This document shows positions 1-9,476 of a stretch of DNA of 64,000 nucleotides, piece by piece. The DNA is from Roseiarcus sp963770035. Lineage in GTDB: Bacteria; Pseudomonadota; Alphaproteobacteria; Rhizobiales; Beijerinckiaceae. Every line of letters starts with the position of its first letter. Position 1 is the first letter of the stretch. Location: contig CAVYON010000031.1 of the NCBI GenBank assembly GCA_963770035.1, positions 62,001-126,000 of the forward strand. The letters are read 5' to 3'. The notes under the pieces were generated by a model, which saw nothing but the letters and a program-made list of their open reading frames with translations, was not told the DNA's origin and did not search any database. The translations under genes and the position numbers were made by a program.

Positions 1-235
1 GCGCGATGTGCATGTTGCTGGGACTGTTCGCGCCATTCATGCCCATCGAGCCGGTCGCGCTGTTGTTTTGGCCGGGGGCGTTCTGGCTGGCGGACGACGT
101 GTTCGCGCTCGCCGACCTGGCGTTCGACGTCGCTCCGGTCATATTCTGATTGGCGTCGGCGCTGGCGGCGAATGCCGGAAAGGCGAGGCCGCCGGCCAGA
201 AGGGCTGCGCAGGCGATTGCGGACAGGTGCTTCAT
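1..235 (-). CDS. small secreted Asn/Ser-rich protein (3' end cut by window)
   Basis: Starts at an ATG (233-235 on the minus strand) preceded by an AGGAG ribosome-binding site and runs off the window edge, so the C-terminus is unseen. The first 23 residues (MKHLSAIACAALLAGGLAFP then AFA) form a classic Sec signal peptide with an AFA|A cleavage site. The mature part is low complexity and rich in Asn, Ser, Ala, Gly and Met, with no domain I recognise. It is probably exported to the periplasm. Function unknown; 78 codons are visible. Confidence 0.7.
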   Translation of the reverse strand, partial: MKHLSAIACAALLAGGLAFPAFAASADANQNMTGATSNARSASANTSSASQNAPGQNNSATGSMGMNGANSPSNMHIA

Positions 236-412
236 GAGGTTCTCCTCGGTTTGCGCCCCCAAGCCTTTGAACAACTCGGCCCTCGGCGCTGCGGTTCCGG
301 CGGTCGCCAAAGAATGGCGTTCCAGTCTCACTTCGCCGCGATATCCTTGTCAGCTTCATCCAATCCTGGGTAGGCTCATGTCCTGAGGAACTCATGCGCC
401 GAGGAGAGACGG

Positions 413-856
413 ATGAAGCCAAAACAGGCGATCGCCGGAACGGTCACCGGCAACGACCAGCATGTCGGTTTCCGGGCGATGATCATGAAACAGGCGATCG
501 CTTACAATCTCGCCGGCTTCGCCAAGAACCTGCCTGGCGACATCGTCAGCTTCACGCTCCAGGGCGACGAAAATCGGCTGCAGCCGGCCGTCGCGGCGAT
601 CCAGGACGGCACCAAGAAGTCGTCCAACATCAAGGTCAACACGGAGGCGGCGGCGGTCGATCCGTCTTTGACGGCCTTCACGATCTTCGCCTGGACGTCG
701 ACGACCCGGAACATCACCAACCCCTACGATCTCGTGTTCAAGCTGCGGCCTGACGACAACAAGCTCTCCGGATCGGACGTGAAGACCGTCTGGCACGGCA
801 TCCTGAAGTCGACGCTGAAGGGCGACGATCTGAAGAAGCTCGGCCCGGACGACTGA
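413..856 (+). CDS. acylphosphatase-like protein
   Basis: 147 aa. Residues about 8-60 follow the acylphosphatase fold signature: a GNDQHVGFR segment matching the family G-x-V-Q-G-V-G-F-R loop (phosphate-binding Arg kept), then a NLAGFAKNLPGD segment matching the GWVRNxxDGxV strand. Acylphosphatases hydrolyse the carboxyl-phosphate bond of acylphosphates in the cytoplasm. The C-terminal 80 residues are longer than in the roughly 90-residue classic enzyme and are not recognised, so the real role may differ. Stands alone between a divergent secreted peptide and convergent glyS. Confidence 0.6.
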   Translation: MKPKQAIAGTVTGNDQHVGFRAMIMKQAIAYNLAGFAKNLPGDIVSFTLQGDENRLQPAVAAIQDGTKKSSNIKVNTEAAAVDPSLTAFTIFAWTSTTRNITNPYDLVFKLRPDDNKLSGSDVKTVWHGILKSTLKGDDLKKLGPDD

Positions 857-1393
857 CGGCGCCGCTTGGGCGCGAAAGGCGATGCAGATAAGGTCACGTG
901 ACGAAAGGGGGCCGGCGCGGCCAGATTTCCGTTTTCTTCAGTTTCCTTCCAACGGCTTCACTTTCCTTCCAAAGGCGCTTCCAAAAATTTCCATCCATTT
1001 CCAAAAGTTGCAAAAAATTTCCGCGAATCGGGACTTATCAAACGGTTACGGGCCGAAGATCGCCGAAAAAAAGGCTGCCAAGGGGGCCGGCCGCTGGCGA
1101 CAACGATAACCCGGCTGCGCTAAGTGAATAGACGCAATGCCCCGGCTGTTGAGTTGAATTGCGTGCGCCGCCCTCCATGGACCTCGCCTCGTCCCGATCC
1201 TTGCTCGCCCGTCCGTCGCGCGGCTCGATTGCCCGATCTGGAAACGATAGCACGAATTTCTGTTTTATCAAAACGATTGTCGCATAGGCAAAAATGATCG
1301 GGAAAGGCTAAGCCGATGCGCTCTGTGCACGGGGAGCACGATCGGGCCTGGCGTGGCAAAGCAGGGATCCGCGGTCGGAGCCGGCGATCCACC
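857..1393. other. 537-bp intergenic region with pyrimidine-rich iterated TTTCC/TTCCAA tract
   Basis: No convincing gene. Positions about 925-1025 contain a run of closely spaced TTTCC and TTCCAA words (four TTCCAA within about 60 bp) that is unlike the flanking DNA. The rest is ordinary GC-rich spacer between the convergent acylphosphatase-like gene and glyS, plus a short AT-rich patch near 1255-1300. Confidence 0.6.
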
Positions 1394-3667
1394 CTATCCT
1401 GCAACTTTGGAGAAGTCGGCGACCGCATGCACCGCCTCGCGCAATTCGCCGAGGAGGCGCAGGCGGTTGAGGCGCAGCGCGGGATCGTCGGCGTTGACCG
1501 TGACGTCGAGGAAGAAGGCGTCGACCGGCCCGCGCAGCGTGGCGAGCGCCCGCATGGCGCCCGCAAAGTCCTCGCGGCCCACCCGCTCGCGCGCGGCGGC
1601 GCCGGCGGCGGCGAGCGCGTCGGCGAGGTCGCGCTCGGCGGCCAGCGCCAGCTTCGCCGGATCGTGCGGTCCGGCGAAGGCGCCGGCGCCGTCACGTCTT
1701 TCCTCGGCGCGCAGGATGTTCGCGGCGCGGCGGTAGCCGGCAAGCAGGTTTTTGCCGTCCTCGGCGTCGAGCAACCGCCCGAGCGCCTCGACCCGCCACA
1801 CAACCATCAGGAGGTCATCCTGGCCAGGCAGGGCGTAAACGGCGTCGATCAGGTCGTGCCGGGCGCCCTTGTCGCGCAGATAGACCTTGAGGCGGTCGGC
1901 GAAGAAGTCGAGCAGGCTCTTGGTGGTGGCGGCCAGCCGCGCGTCATCCGGAACTTGCGCCCGCCGGCCGGCGCGCGAGACGGCGCCGACGATGGCGTCG
2001 AGTTCCGGACCTTTCGGGAAGCCGCGCTTCTCCAGCGAATGGACTGCGGCTCCAGCCTCATCCTCGCGGGCGAACTCCGAATCGAGCAGCGCCCCCCACA
2101 CGGCGGCGCTGATCGGCCCGGTCAGCGGCAGGCGCAACCCGTTCTCGATCACGATGCGAATGACGCCAAGGGCCGCGCGCCGGAGCGCGAATGGGTCCTT
2201 GCTGCCGGTCGGCCTCTCGTCGATCGCCCAGAAGCCGCCGAGCGTGTCGAGCTTGTCGGCGAGCGCGACGGCGACCGAAACGGGCGAGGTCGGAATCCGG
2301 TCGCTCGGTCCCTGCGGCTTATAGTGCTCCTCGATCGCATCGGCGACGCTCGCCTCTTCCCCCTGGCGCGCCGCGTAATAGCGGCCCATCAGGCCCTGCA
2401 ACTCGGGGAACTCTCCGACCATTTCGGTGACGAGGTCGGCCTTGGCGAGCCGCGCCGCGCGCGCTGCGAGTTCCATATCGGCCCCTACCTGCGGGGCGAT
2501 CTCCCGGGCGAGCTGTTCGATGCGTTCGATCCGCTCGGCCTGCGTGCCGAGCTTTTCATGAAAGACGATTCCGAGCGCCTCGAGCTTGGCAAGACGTTGG
2601 TCGAGCGGCTTTGCGGCCTTGTCCTTGAAGTCGGGGAGGTCATTGAGGTCGGTCAGCCAGAAGTGACGGGCGTCGGACAGGCGCGCGCGCACCACCCGCG
2701 CGTTGCCGGCGGCAATCGCGGCGCCGCCGTCGCGGGCGATCAGGTTCGAGACAAGGATGAAGCGGTTGGCGAGCTGGCCGTCCGGCCCCCTGAGCACGAA
2801 GCATTTCTGGTTGGCGCGGATGGTGGCGCGCACGACCTCGGGCGGAATGTCGAGATAGTCCTGCTCGAATTCGCCCATGAGGACGACCGGCCATTCGACC
2901 AGGCCGGCGACCTCTTCGACGAGACCCTCGTCCTCGATGAGGGTCAACCCTTGCGCGAAGGCGAGGGTCTTGGCGTCCCCGAGGATGGTCGCCTTGCGCC
3001 GGTCGGCGTCGAGCACGACTTTGGCTTTCTGCAGCGCCTCGACGTAGTCGTCGAAGCGCCGGACGGCGATCGGCTGCGGGGCTAGGAAGCGGTGGCCCCA
3101 GGTGACGTCGCCGGATGCGACGCCGTCGACGACGAAGGGCACGATTTCGGTCGCGTCGTTCGGCGTGGCGAGGGTGCAGAGGATTCCGCGTAACGGGCGC
3201 ACCCAGCGCAAGGCGTCGGAGCGGACCGACGCCTGGCCCCAGCGCATCGACTTCGGCCAGGGGAAGGCGCGCACGATGGCCGGCACGATCTCGCCCAAGG
3301 CCTCGCTCGTCGAGCGGCCGGGCTTCTCGATCGCGGCGACGTAGAATTCGCCTTTCTTCGGATCCGTCTCTACCGTCGCGTCCTCGATGCGGGCAAGTCC
3401 GGCGCTCTTCAAAAATCCCTGGATCGCCGCCTCCGGCGCGCCAACGCGCGGGCCCTTGCGCATTTCGCGCAACGGGGCTTGAGCCGAGGGGAGCCCGACG
3501 ACGTGCAGCGCCAGCCGCCGCGGCGTGACGAAGGCCTGCGCCCCCTCGTAAAGCAGGTTGCGCTCGACCAGCGCGTTGGTGACGAGCCGCTTCAGGTCTT
3601 CCGCCGCCTGCCGCTGCATGCGGGCGGGGATTTCTTCGGAAAAGAGTTCGAGAAGCAGGTCGGGCAT
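1394..3667 (-). CDS. glyS: glycyl-tRNA synthetase beta subunit
   Basis: 757 aa. The N-terminus MPDLLLELFSEEIPARM is the hallmark of bacterial GlyS. The protein runs through the tRNA-synt_2f core and ends in a DALR-type anticodon-binding domain in about the last 110 residues. With GlyQ it forms the alpha2beta2 enzyme that charges tRNA-Gly; the beta subunit binds the tRNA. It lies directly downstream of glyQ (191-bp gap) on the same strand, the usual bacterial order, with a REP-like palindrome in the gap. Slightly longer than the roughly 690-residue E. coli protein; reading frame intact. Confidence 0.96.
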   Translation of the reverse strand: MPDLLLELFSEEIPARMQRQAAEDLKRLVTNALVERNLLYEGAQAFVTPRRLALHVVGLPSAQAPLREMRKGPRVGAPEAAIQGFLKSAGLARIEDATVETDPKKGEFYVAAIEKPGRSTSEALGEIVPAIVRAFPWPKSMRWGQASVRSDALRWVRPLRGILCTLATPNDATEIVPFVVDGVASGDVTWGHRFLAPQPIAVRRFDDYVEALQKAKVVLDADRRKATILGDAKTLAFAQGLTLIEDEGLVEEVAGLVEWPVVLMGEFEQDYLDIPPEVVRATIRANQKCFVLRGPDGQLANRFILVSNLIARDGGAAIAAGNARVVRARLSDARHFWLTDLNDLPDFKDKAAKPLDQRLAKLEALGIVFHEKLGTQAERIERIEQLAREIAPQVGADMELAARAARLAKADLVTEMVGEFPELQGLMGRYYAARQGEEASVADAIEEHYKPQGPSDRIPTSPVSVAVALADKLDTLGGFWAIDERPTGSKDPFALRRAALGVIRIVIENGLRLPLTGPISAAVWGALLDSEFAREDEAGAAVHSLEKRGFPKGPELDAIVGAVSRAGRRAQVPDDARLAATTKSLLDFFADRLKVYLRDKGARHDLIDAVYALPGQDDLLMVVWRVEALGRLLDAEDGKNLLAGYRRAANILRAEERRDGAGAFAGPHDPAKLALAAERDLADALAAAGAAARERVGREDFAGAMRALATLRGPVDAFFLDVTVNADDPALRLNRLRLLGELREAVHAVADFSKVAG

Positions 3668-3710
3668 CTTGGGGTCCGAAAAGGGGTGCTGGCGTCAATA
3701 GGCGCAATCT

Positions 3711-3841
3711 CCCTTCTCCCCTTGCGGGAGAAGGTGGCCCGAAGGGCCGGATGAGGGGTCCGCGCCGCAAGGCGCGCGCAGGAAGAGGCGCTGACGCGCC
3801 GGACCCCTCGCCCCTGACCCCTCTCCCGCAAGGGGAGAGGG
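3711..3841. repeat. REP-like palindromic repeat between glyQ and glyS
   Basis: Two facing motifs, CTTCTCCCCTTGCGGGAGAAG near 3713-3733 and CCTCTCCCGCAAGGGGAGAGG near 3820-3840, each form a hairpin. They belong to the boilerplate intergenic palindromes common in alphaproteobacterial genomes. A related CTTCTCC/GGAGAAGG palindrome with the same CCGGCC...GGCCACCTT flank recurs near 63400-63440. It sits inside the presumed glyQS transcript and may act as a processing or mRNA-stability element. Confidence 0.7.
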
Positions 3842-3858
3842 GAACATTGCCGCGCGCG

Positions 3859-4776
3859 TCACGCCCCGCCGCCCGCGGTCTTGAGCCAGGCGGCGCCGCA
3901 GGCCTTGGCGAGGTCGCGCACGCGCAAGATGTAGCTCTGCCGCTCGGTGACGGAGATCACCCCGCGGGCGTCGAGCAGGTTGAAGGCGTGGCTCGCCTTG
4001 ATGCACTGGTCGTAGGCGGGCAGGGCCAAAAGATGCCGCTCGCCGTCGGCGCCCCGCTCGATGAGCGACCGGCACTCGGCTTCCGCGTCCTTGAAGTGCT
4101 GGAAGAGGATCGACGTGTCGGCGTGCTCGAAATTGAAGCGCGAATATTCCTGCTCGGCCTGCTTGAACACATCACCGTAAGTCACCCGCTGATCGCCGTC
4201 GCCGCCGTTGAAATTGAGGTCATAGACGTTCTCGACGCCCTGCACGTACATGGCCAGGCGCTCGAGCCCATAGGTGAGTTCGCCGGAGACCGGCGCGCAT
4301 TCGAAGCCCGCCACCTGCTGGAAATAGGTGAACTGCGACACTTCCATGCCGTCGCACCAGCATTCCCAGCCGAGGCCCCAGGCGCCGAGGGTCGGGCTCT
4401 CCCAGTCGTCCTCGACGAAGCGCACGTCGTGCAGGCTCATGTCGATCCCGATGGCGGCGAGCGAATCGAGATAGAGCTCCTGCAGGGTCTCGGGCGACGG
4501 CTTCAGGATCACCTGGTACTGGTAGTAATGCTGAAGCCGATTGGGGTTCTCGCCGTAGCGTCCGTCCTTCGGGCGGCGCGACGGCTGCACATAGGCCGCG
4601 TTCCACGGCTTGGGGCCGAGCGAGCGCAGCGTCGTCGCCGGATGAAAGGTGCCCGCGCCGACCTCCATGTCGTAAGGCTGCAGGATGACGCAGCCCTGCC
4701 GCGCCCAATAGTCCTGCAGCGTCAGGATCAGCCCCTGAAAGGACCGGGTCGGGTCGAGCGAAGGGTCGGCGGGCAT
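3859..4776 (-). CDS. glyQ: glycyl-tRNA synthetase alpha subunit
   Basis: 305 aa, the normal length for GlyQ. It carries the class II catalytic core: DGRYGENPNR at residues 71-80, ILQPYDMEVGAGTFHPAT near the N-terminus and GWECWCDGMEVSQFTYFQQ in the middle. The alpha subunit makes glycyl-adenylate and transfers glycine to tRNA-Gly in complex with GlyS. The start is ATG at 4774-4776. First gene of a glyQ-glyS operon, divergent from rph; a perfect 21-bp inverted repeat lies between the two promoters. Confidence 0.97.
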   Translation of the reverse strand: MPADPSLDPTRSFQGLILTLQDYWARQGCVILQPYDMEVGAGTFHPATTLRSLGPKPWNAAYVQPSRRPKDGRYGENPNRLQHYYQYQVILKPSPETLQELYLDSLAAIGIDMSLHDVRFVEDDWESPTLGAWGLGWECWCDGMEVSQFTYFQQVAGFECAPVSGELTYGLERLAMYVQGVENVYDLNFNGGDGDQRVTYGDVFKQAEQEYSRFNFEHADTSILFQHFKDAEAECRSLIERGADGERHLLALPAYDQCIKASHAFNLLDARGVISVTERQSYILRVRDLAKACGAAWLKTAGGGA

Positions 4777-4853
4777 ATCCGGCGAGTTCCGTGATTTTAA
4801 GGCGGCGGACCCTAGTGAGGCCGGCGGGCGGGGTCAACGGCGGGGAGCGCCGC

Positions 4854-4907
4854 TGTAGGGCGCGGTCGCTGACCCCGCCTGGGCGCGGTCAGCGACCGCG
4901 CCCTACA
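4854..4907. repeat. perfect 21-bp inverted repeat (TGTAGGGCG family)
   Basis: Arms at 4854-4874 and 4887-4907 are exact inverted copies beginning TGTAGGGCGCGGTCGCTG, separated by 12 bp. Two diverged copies of the same family occur in tandem at 62304-62413 upstream of ssb. Between divergent glyQ and rph it could form a strong hairpin. The dispersed copies argue for a REP-type element rather than a gene-specific operator. Confidence 0.85.
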
Positions 4908-4978
4908 ATGTGAGCGCGTTGCGCCCTCGCCAATCTGCCGCTAAAGCGGCCAGACAGACATAAAAGAAGGCAGTTGCC

Positions 4979-5692
4979 ATGCGTCCCTCCAAACGCACCG
5001 CGGATGAAATGCGCAAGGTGAGTTTCGAGCGCGGGGTGGCCCGCTACGCCGAGGGCTCCTGCCTCGTGCGCTTCGGCGAGACCCATGTGCTGTGCGCGGC
5101 GTCGCTCGAGGAGAAGCCGCCGCCGTGGCTGCGCGGCCAGGGGCGGGGTTGGGTGACGGCGGAATACGCCATGCTGCCGCGAGCGACCCTCACCCGCTCG
5201 AGGCGCGAATCCTCGACCGGCCGGGTGTCCGGCCGCACCCAGGAGATCCAGCGGCTGATCGGCCGGTCGTTGCGCGCGGTCGTCGACCTGCCGAAGCTCG
5301 GCGAGCGGCAGATCACCATCGACTGCGACGTGCTGCAGGCCGACGGGGGCACCCGCACCGCCTCGATCACCGGCGCGTGGATTGCGCTGCGCGACTGCAT
5401 CCAATGGATGGTGCAGCGCTCGATCCTGAAGGAAAGCGTACTCAAGGATCATGTCGCCGCGGTCTCCTGCGGGGTCGTCGGCGGCGAGGCGGTGATCGAT
5501 CTCGACTACGCCGAGGACTCGACCGCCGAGACCGACGCCAATTTCGTCATCACCGGCCGGGGCGGCCTGGTCGAGGTCCAGGGTTCGGCCGAAGGCGCGC
5601 CGTTCAGCGAGGCTGAGCTTACAAAAATGCTGGCGCTCGCTCGCGGCGGCGTCGAGCGGCTCGTGGCGCTGCAGAAGGCGGCGCTCGGGTAG
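4979..5692 (+). CDS. rph: ribonuclease PH
   Basis: 237 aa, matching the roughly 238-residue family. Visible landmarks are MRPSKRTADEMRKVSFERG at the N-terminus, SRRESSTGRVSGRTQEIQR and the active-site region DVLQADGGTRTASITGA. RNase PH is a phosphate-dependent 3'-5' exoribonuclease that trims tRNA 3' ends in the cytoplasm. The start ATG follows AAGGCAGTTGCC. Normal partners such as rdgB and hemN are absent downstream; instead a foreign-looking epimerase gene follows, and beyond it a degenerate copy of the rph 3' end. Confidence 0.96.
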   Translation: MRPSKRTADEMRKVSFERGVARYAEGSCLVRFGETHVLCAASLEEKPPPWLRGQGRGWVTAEYAMLPRATLTRSRRESSTGRVSGRTQEIQRLIGRSLRAVVDLPKLGERQITIDCDVLQADGGTRTASITGAWIALRDCIQWMVQRSILKESVLKDHVAAVSCGVVGGEAVIDLDYAEDSTAETDANFVITGRGGLVEVQGSAEGAPFSEAELTKMLALARGGVERLVALQKAALG

Positions 5693-5838
5693 GCGCGACG
5701 CCGCCGGGTCACGATGCCGGAGCGCCCGGCAGGCGTGCGCATGGACGGTTGTCGCGGCCTTCGGACCCGTGACCGTCCTGCTTCTCCGCTCGAGCGCACC
5801 GCCGGCAAAGTAGGCGAAGAGCTGCAACAGGATCGCCC

Positions 5839-6831
5839 GTGAAAATTCTTGTCATCGGCGCGACCGGCTATATCGGGTCGGCCGTAGCACGCGCGCTGCT
5901 CCAGGACGGCCATGTCGTGACCGGGCTCGCGCGTTCGGACACGGCCGCCGCGCGGCTAAGCGCCGCAGGCTTCGCATCCTGTCATGGCGACTTTCGCGAG
6001 CCCGAAAGTCTCTCGCGCGCCGTCGAGGATGTCGATCCCGACGCAGTCGTCGTGACCGCAAGCGCCGGCGGCGGCCTCGGCGACGCCGCGGCCTTCAGCG
6101 CGGATCGGAACGCGGTGCTGGCGCTGGCGTCCGCGATGGAGGGACGGGACAAGACGCTGATTTTCACCAGCGGCTCGGCGGTGTTCGGCGTTTTCGCGGC
6201 GGGAGACCGCGCCGAACCGGCGTTTGCCGAGGACACGGCGCTCCCCCTGCCGCGCGAAGTCTTCGCGCCGGCGTCTGCCGGCGTGGCCGCGCGCTTTGCC
6301 GACGAGCACGCGCAGGCGATCGGCGCGCGCGTCGAGGCCGAGCGCGCCGTGCTCGCAGCGAAAGGCGTGCGGGGCATCGTCATTCGTCCCGGCAATGTCT
6401 GGGGGTACGGCGGCAGCGTTGACCTCCCGAAATTCATCGAGCTTGCGCGCGCCAACGGCGTCGCCCCGCACTGGGGTTCCGGAGGGACGACGCACGGCTA
6501 TGTCCACCTCGACGACTTGGTCGAATTGTATCGCCTTGCCATCCAGCGTGGCCGGCCGGGCAGCGTCTATCATGCGGCGTCGGAGGAGGCGAGCCAACGG
6601 GATCTAGGGTTGGCGATCGGTCGGATGCTCGGCGCAGGCGCCCGGACGGAAAGCGTGTCACTCCAACGGATGGATGCGCTTGGAGGCGTGCGCGGCGTGC
6701 GTCTGAGCCTCAACAAACGCCTGAGCGCGGAGGGCGCCCGGAAAGACCTCGCCTGGGCGCCCAAACGCCTGGGCGTCGTGGCTGACGTCGAGTTCGGCTC
6801 CTACGCGCTGGCGGAGAGGCGGCGCGGCTGA
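5839..6831 (+). CDS. NAD(P)-dependent epimerase/dehydratase-like extended SDR
   Basis: 330 aa from a GTG start. The N-terminal Rossmann motif is IGATGYIGSAVARALL (residues 6-21, consensus GxxGxxG). IIRPGNVWGYGG-type text in the middle (read here as IVIRPGNVWGYGGS) marks the substrate-binding part of the NAD-dependent epimerase/dehydratase family. The usual YxxxK catalytic pair is not obvious. It probably acts on a nucleotide sugar or another small carbonyl substrate in the cytoplasm, but the substrate cannot be told. The gene is inserted between rph and a 107-bp degenerate duplicate of the rph end, so it was probably brought in by a duplication or recombination event. Confidence 0.8.
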   Translation: MKILVIGATGYIGSAVARALLQDGHVVTGLARSDTAAARLSAAGFASCHGDFREPESLSRAVEDVDPDAVVVTASAGGGLGDAAAFSADRNAVLALASAMEGRDKTLIFTSGSAVFGVFAAGDRAEPAFAEDTALPLPREVFAPASAGVAARFADEHAQAIGARVEAERAVLAAKGVRGIVIRPGNVWGYGGSVDLPKFIELARANGVAPHWGSGGTTHGYVHLDDLVELYRLAIQRGRPGSVYHAASEEASQRDLGLAIGRMLGAGARTESVSLQRMDALGGVRGVRLSLNKRLSAEGARKDLAWAPKRLGVVADVEFGSYALAERRRG

Positions 6832-6841
6832 GATCCGCGCC

Positions 6842-6948
6842 TCGGCCGAACGCCCGTCGTTCAGCGAGGCCGAGCTTTTGAAGATGCTGGCCTCGCACGC
6901 GGCCGCGTCGAGCGGCTCGTCGCGCTGCAGAGGGCGGCGCTCGGGTGA
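6842..6948 (+). pseudogene. degenerate second copy of the rph 3' end
   Basis: This 107-bp segment aligns along its length with the last 108 bp of rph (5585-5692), including the shared ends TTCAGCGAGGC, GTCGAGCGGCTCGT and GGCGGCGCTCGGGT followed by a stop. It has about 15-20 mismatches and one missing base near 6891 that breaks the frame. It has no upstream coding sequence. It is therefore a duplication footprint flanking the epimerase-like gene. Confidence 0.85.
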
Positions 6949-7039
6949 ACACAATTGCGATCAGATGCCAGGGGAGCGGGCAGACCAGAGGAACGTTGTG
7001 GGAGGGCGCTCGGCTGTCTGACCCTCCCCGGGCGATATC

Positions 7040-8597
7040 TCACTTTACCGCAAACCGTTCGACCAGCATGAATTTTTGCACCTTGCCGGTGGGCGTGCGC
7101 GGCAGGGCCTCGCTCTGGAACCGGATGGTGCGCGGGATCTTGAAGCCCGCGAGCCGCTCGCGGCAGTGGGCCTCGAGGCGCTCGGCCGACGGCGCCTCGG
7201 CGCCGGCCGCCGCGACAATCAGCGCCGCGACCCGCTCGCCCCAGATCTCGTCCGGCAGGCCGAACACGGCGCAGTCGGCGACGCCCGGCGCGGTCATCAA
7301 GATCTCCTCGACCTCGGCGGCGTGCACGTTCTGGCCGCCGCTGACGATCATGTCCTTGAGCCGGCCCCTGATGAACAGGAACCCGTCCTCGTCCATCGCG
7401 CCGAGATCGCCGGTGTGGACGAAGCCGCCGCGGAAGGTTTCGGCCGACTTGACCGGATTGTCGAAATAGCCGCAGCAGGTCGCGGGCGAGCGGCCGACGA
7501 TCTCGCCGAGTTCGCCGGGCGCGGCGCGCGATCCGTCCGGCCGCTCGATATGGACCTCGGCGAAGCACAGCGGAACGCCGACCGAATCGGCGTGCAACGC
7601 GCGGTCCTGGGGCAGGCTGACCGTCAGCGTCCCGGTCTCCTGCATGCCGTAATATTCGTAGATCGCCGGGCAGAGCGCGGCGGCCGTACGCTCGCGCAAC
7701 GGGGCCGGAAACATCGAGCCGGCGAACACGAGGGCGCGGAGCGAAGAGAGGTCGCGTCCCGGCAGGGACGGATCGGCGAGCAGCATCGCGGCCATGGTGG
7801 GCACGAGGTTGCTGATCGTCACCTTTTCGCTGCCGATCAGGCGCAGCGCCTCGGCCGGGCTGAAGTCGGTGAGAACATTGCGCGCGCCGAACATCACCCC
7901 CGCCGCGATCCAGGCGAAGCCGACCCGCCCGAAGGCGGGGAAGAGAGTCAGGATCACGTCGCGCGTGGTCAGCTCGAACGCCTCGAACATCGGCCCGACG
8001 TGAACGTTGTTGGCGTGCGTCAGCAGGTAGGCCTTCGGCAGCCCGGTCGTGCCCGAGGTGAGGTTGAAATAATAGGGATCGGCCTCCTCGATCTCGACGT
8101 CGGGCTCGGTCGCCGGCGCGTGAGGCGAGCAGAGCCTCGTAGGGCTTCGCCCATTCGGGCCGTCCTTCGCCGATCGCGACGAAATGGCGGATGTCCGCGA
8201 GCTCCGTCCGCGCCCGTTCGGCCGATGCGACAAAGCGGGTCTCGAACAGCATCGCCTTCGCGCCCATGGCGCGCATCAAGGCGACGATCTCGGCCGAGGC
8301 GAGCCGGTAGTTGAGCGGAATCCCGACGAGCCCCGTCTTGGCGAGCGCGTAGTAGATCTCCGGCAGCTCGGCGCGGTTGTTGCAGAGGAACGCGACCGTG
8401 TCCCCCTTCGCGAAGCCGAGGGCCGCAAGTCCGTTCGCCAGCCGGTTGCAGCGCGCGTTGGTCTCGCGGAACGAGAAGCGGCGTCCGGTCGTGGCGCAAA
8501 AGAACGCCTCACGGTCGCGGAACCGCCGCGCCGCGGTCGTCAGCGCGTTTCCGACCACCGCCTTGCCCAGCGCGCGCATGGGTCCCTCGCCTGTCAT
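7040..8597 (-). CDS. acyl-CoA synthetase (AMP-forming), frameshifted near 8118-8128
   Basis: About 518 aa when one apparent extra base near 8118-8128 is ignored. The start ATG (8595-8597) follows GGGAGGACATCG. Class I adenylate-forming motifs are present: P-loop NLTSGTTGLPKAYLLTH, EYYGMQETG, TGDLGAMDEDGFLFIRGRLK, and the C-terminal catalytic Lys in PRTPTGKVQKFM. It would activate a carboxylic acid to its CoA thioester. Last gene of the minus-strand half of the beta-oxidation regulon. Both halves of the protein are well conserved, so the break is more likely a sequence error than decay. Substrate unknown. Confidence 0.85.
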
Positions 8598-8681
8598 CGA
8601 TGTCCTCCCGGATGTTTTCGCCCGCCTGCGAAAGCCGCGGACCGAGCTGACGTTCAAACTGGCAGCGGGGGCGTGCGCGCG

Positions 8682-9457
8682 TCAACGGCCGGAAAACCGT
8701 GGCTTCCGTTTCTCGACGAAGGCGGCCGCGCCCTCGCGCAGGTCCTCGGTGGCGAAGGCGGTCGACTGCGCGCTCGCTTCCGCATCGAGCGCCTCGGCGA
8801 GCGCCACGGTCGAAGCCGCCTCGAGCTGCGCCTTGATGAGCCGCATCGCCACCGGCGGCCCTTCGGCAAGGCGCTCAGCGAGCCCAACGGCCTCGCCCAT
8901 CAGCGCGTCGTCGTCGACGACCTTCCAGATCAGGCCCCATTCCGCTGCGGTCTCGGCGGTCAGGGGCTCGCCGGTCAGCGCCAGCGCCCGCGTGCGCGGC
9001 GCGCCGATCGCCCGCTGCAGGAAGGCCGTTGCGCCGCCATCGAGCGCTGCGCCGAGCTTGACGAAACTCAGGACGAACCGCGCCGAGCGGGCCGCGATGA
9101 CGACGTCGCCCATCAGCGCAAGGCCAACCCCCGCGCCGGCCGCCGCGCCGTTGACTGCGACGACCACCGGCAGGCGCGACGCGCGCACCCTTTCGATCAG
9201 CGGATTGATCGAGGCGCGCATCCAGTCGCCGACTTCGGCGCCCGCCGCGAAGGTCGCCGTTCCGAGCTGCGCGCCCCCGCAAAAGCCCCTGCCGGCGCCG
9301 GTGAGAAGAACGGCGCGCACGCCGGGTCCGCCTCGGCCGCCGCGAAATCGGCTGTGAGATCGGCGAGCATCGTGCCGCCTAGCGCATTCATTTTCTCGGG
9401 ATTGTTGAGCGTGATGAGCGCAATCGCGCCGCGCCGCTCGTATGTCGTCATCGTCAT
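8682..9457 (-). CDS. enoyl-CoA hydratase/isomerase, frameshifted near 9318-9324
   Basis: About 258 aa when one missing base near 9318-9324 is restored. The first part (ERRGAIALITLNNPEKMNAL) and the rest (VLLTGAGRGFCGGAQLG, GAAAGAGVGLALMGDVVIAA) are the crotonase N-terminus and the two oxyanion-hole loops. The family hydrates 2-enoyl-CoA or isomerises the double bond. The usual Glu/Asp catalytic positions fall in the DGGATAFLQRAIG region. It lies 19 bp downstream of an acyl-CoA ligase gene in the same operon. This is the only break in the window that reads as a deletion. Confidence 0.82.
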
Positions 9458-9476
9458 CGCGGTCCTCCCGACGCCG

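Noticed and set aside
1316..3085. A 589-codon plus-strand frame opposite glyS
   Set aside because: Antisense shadow of glyS; no recognisable domain.
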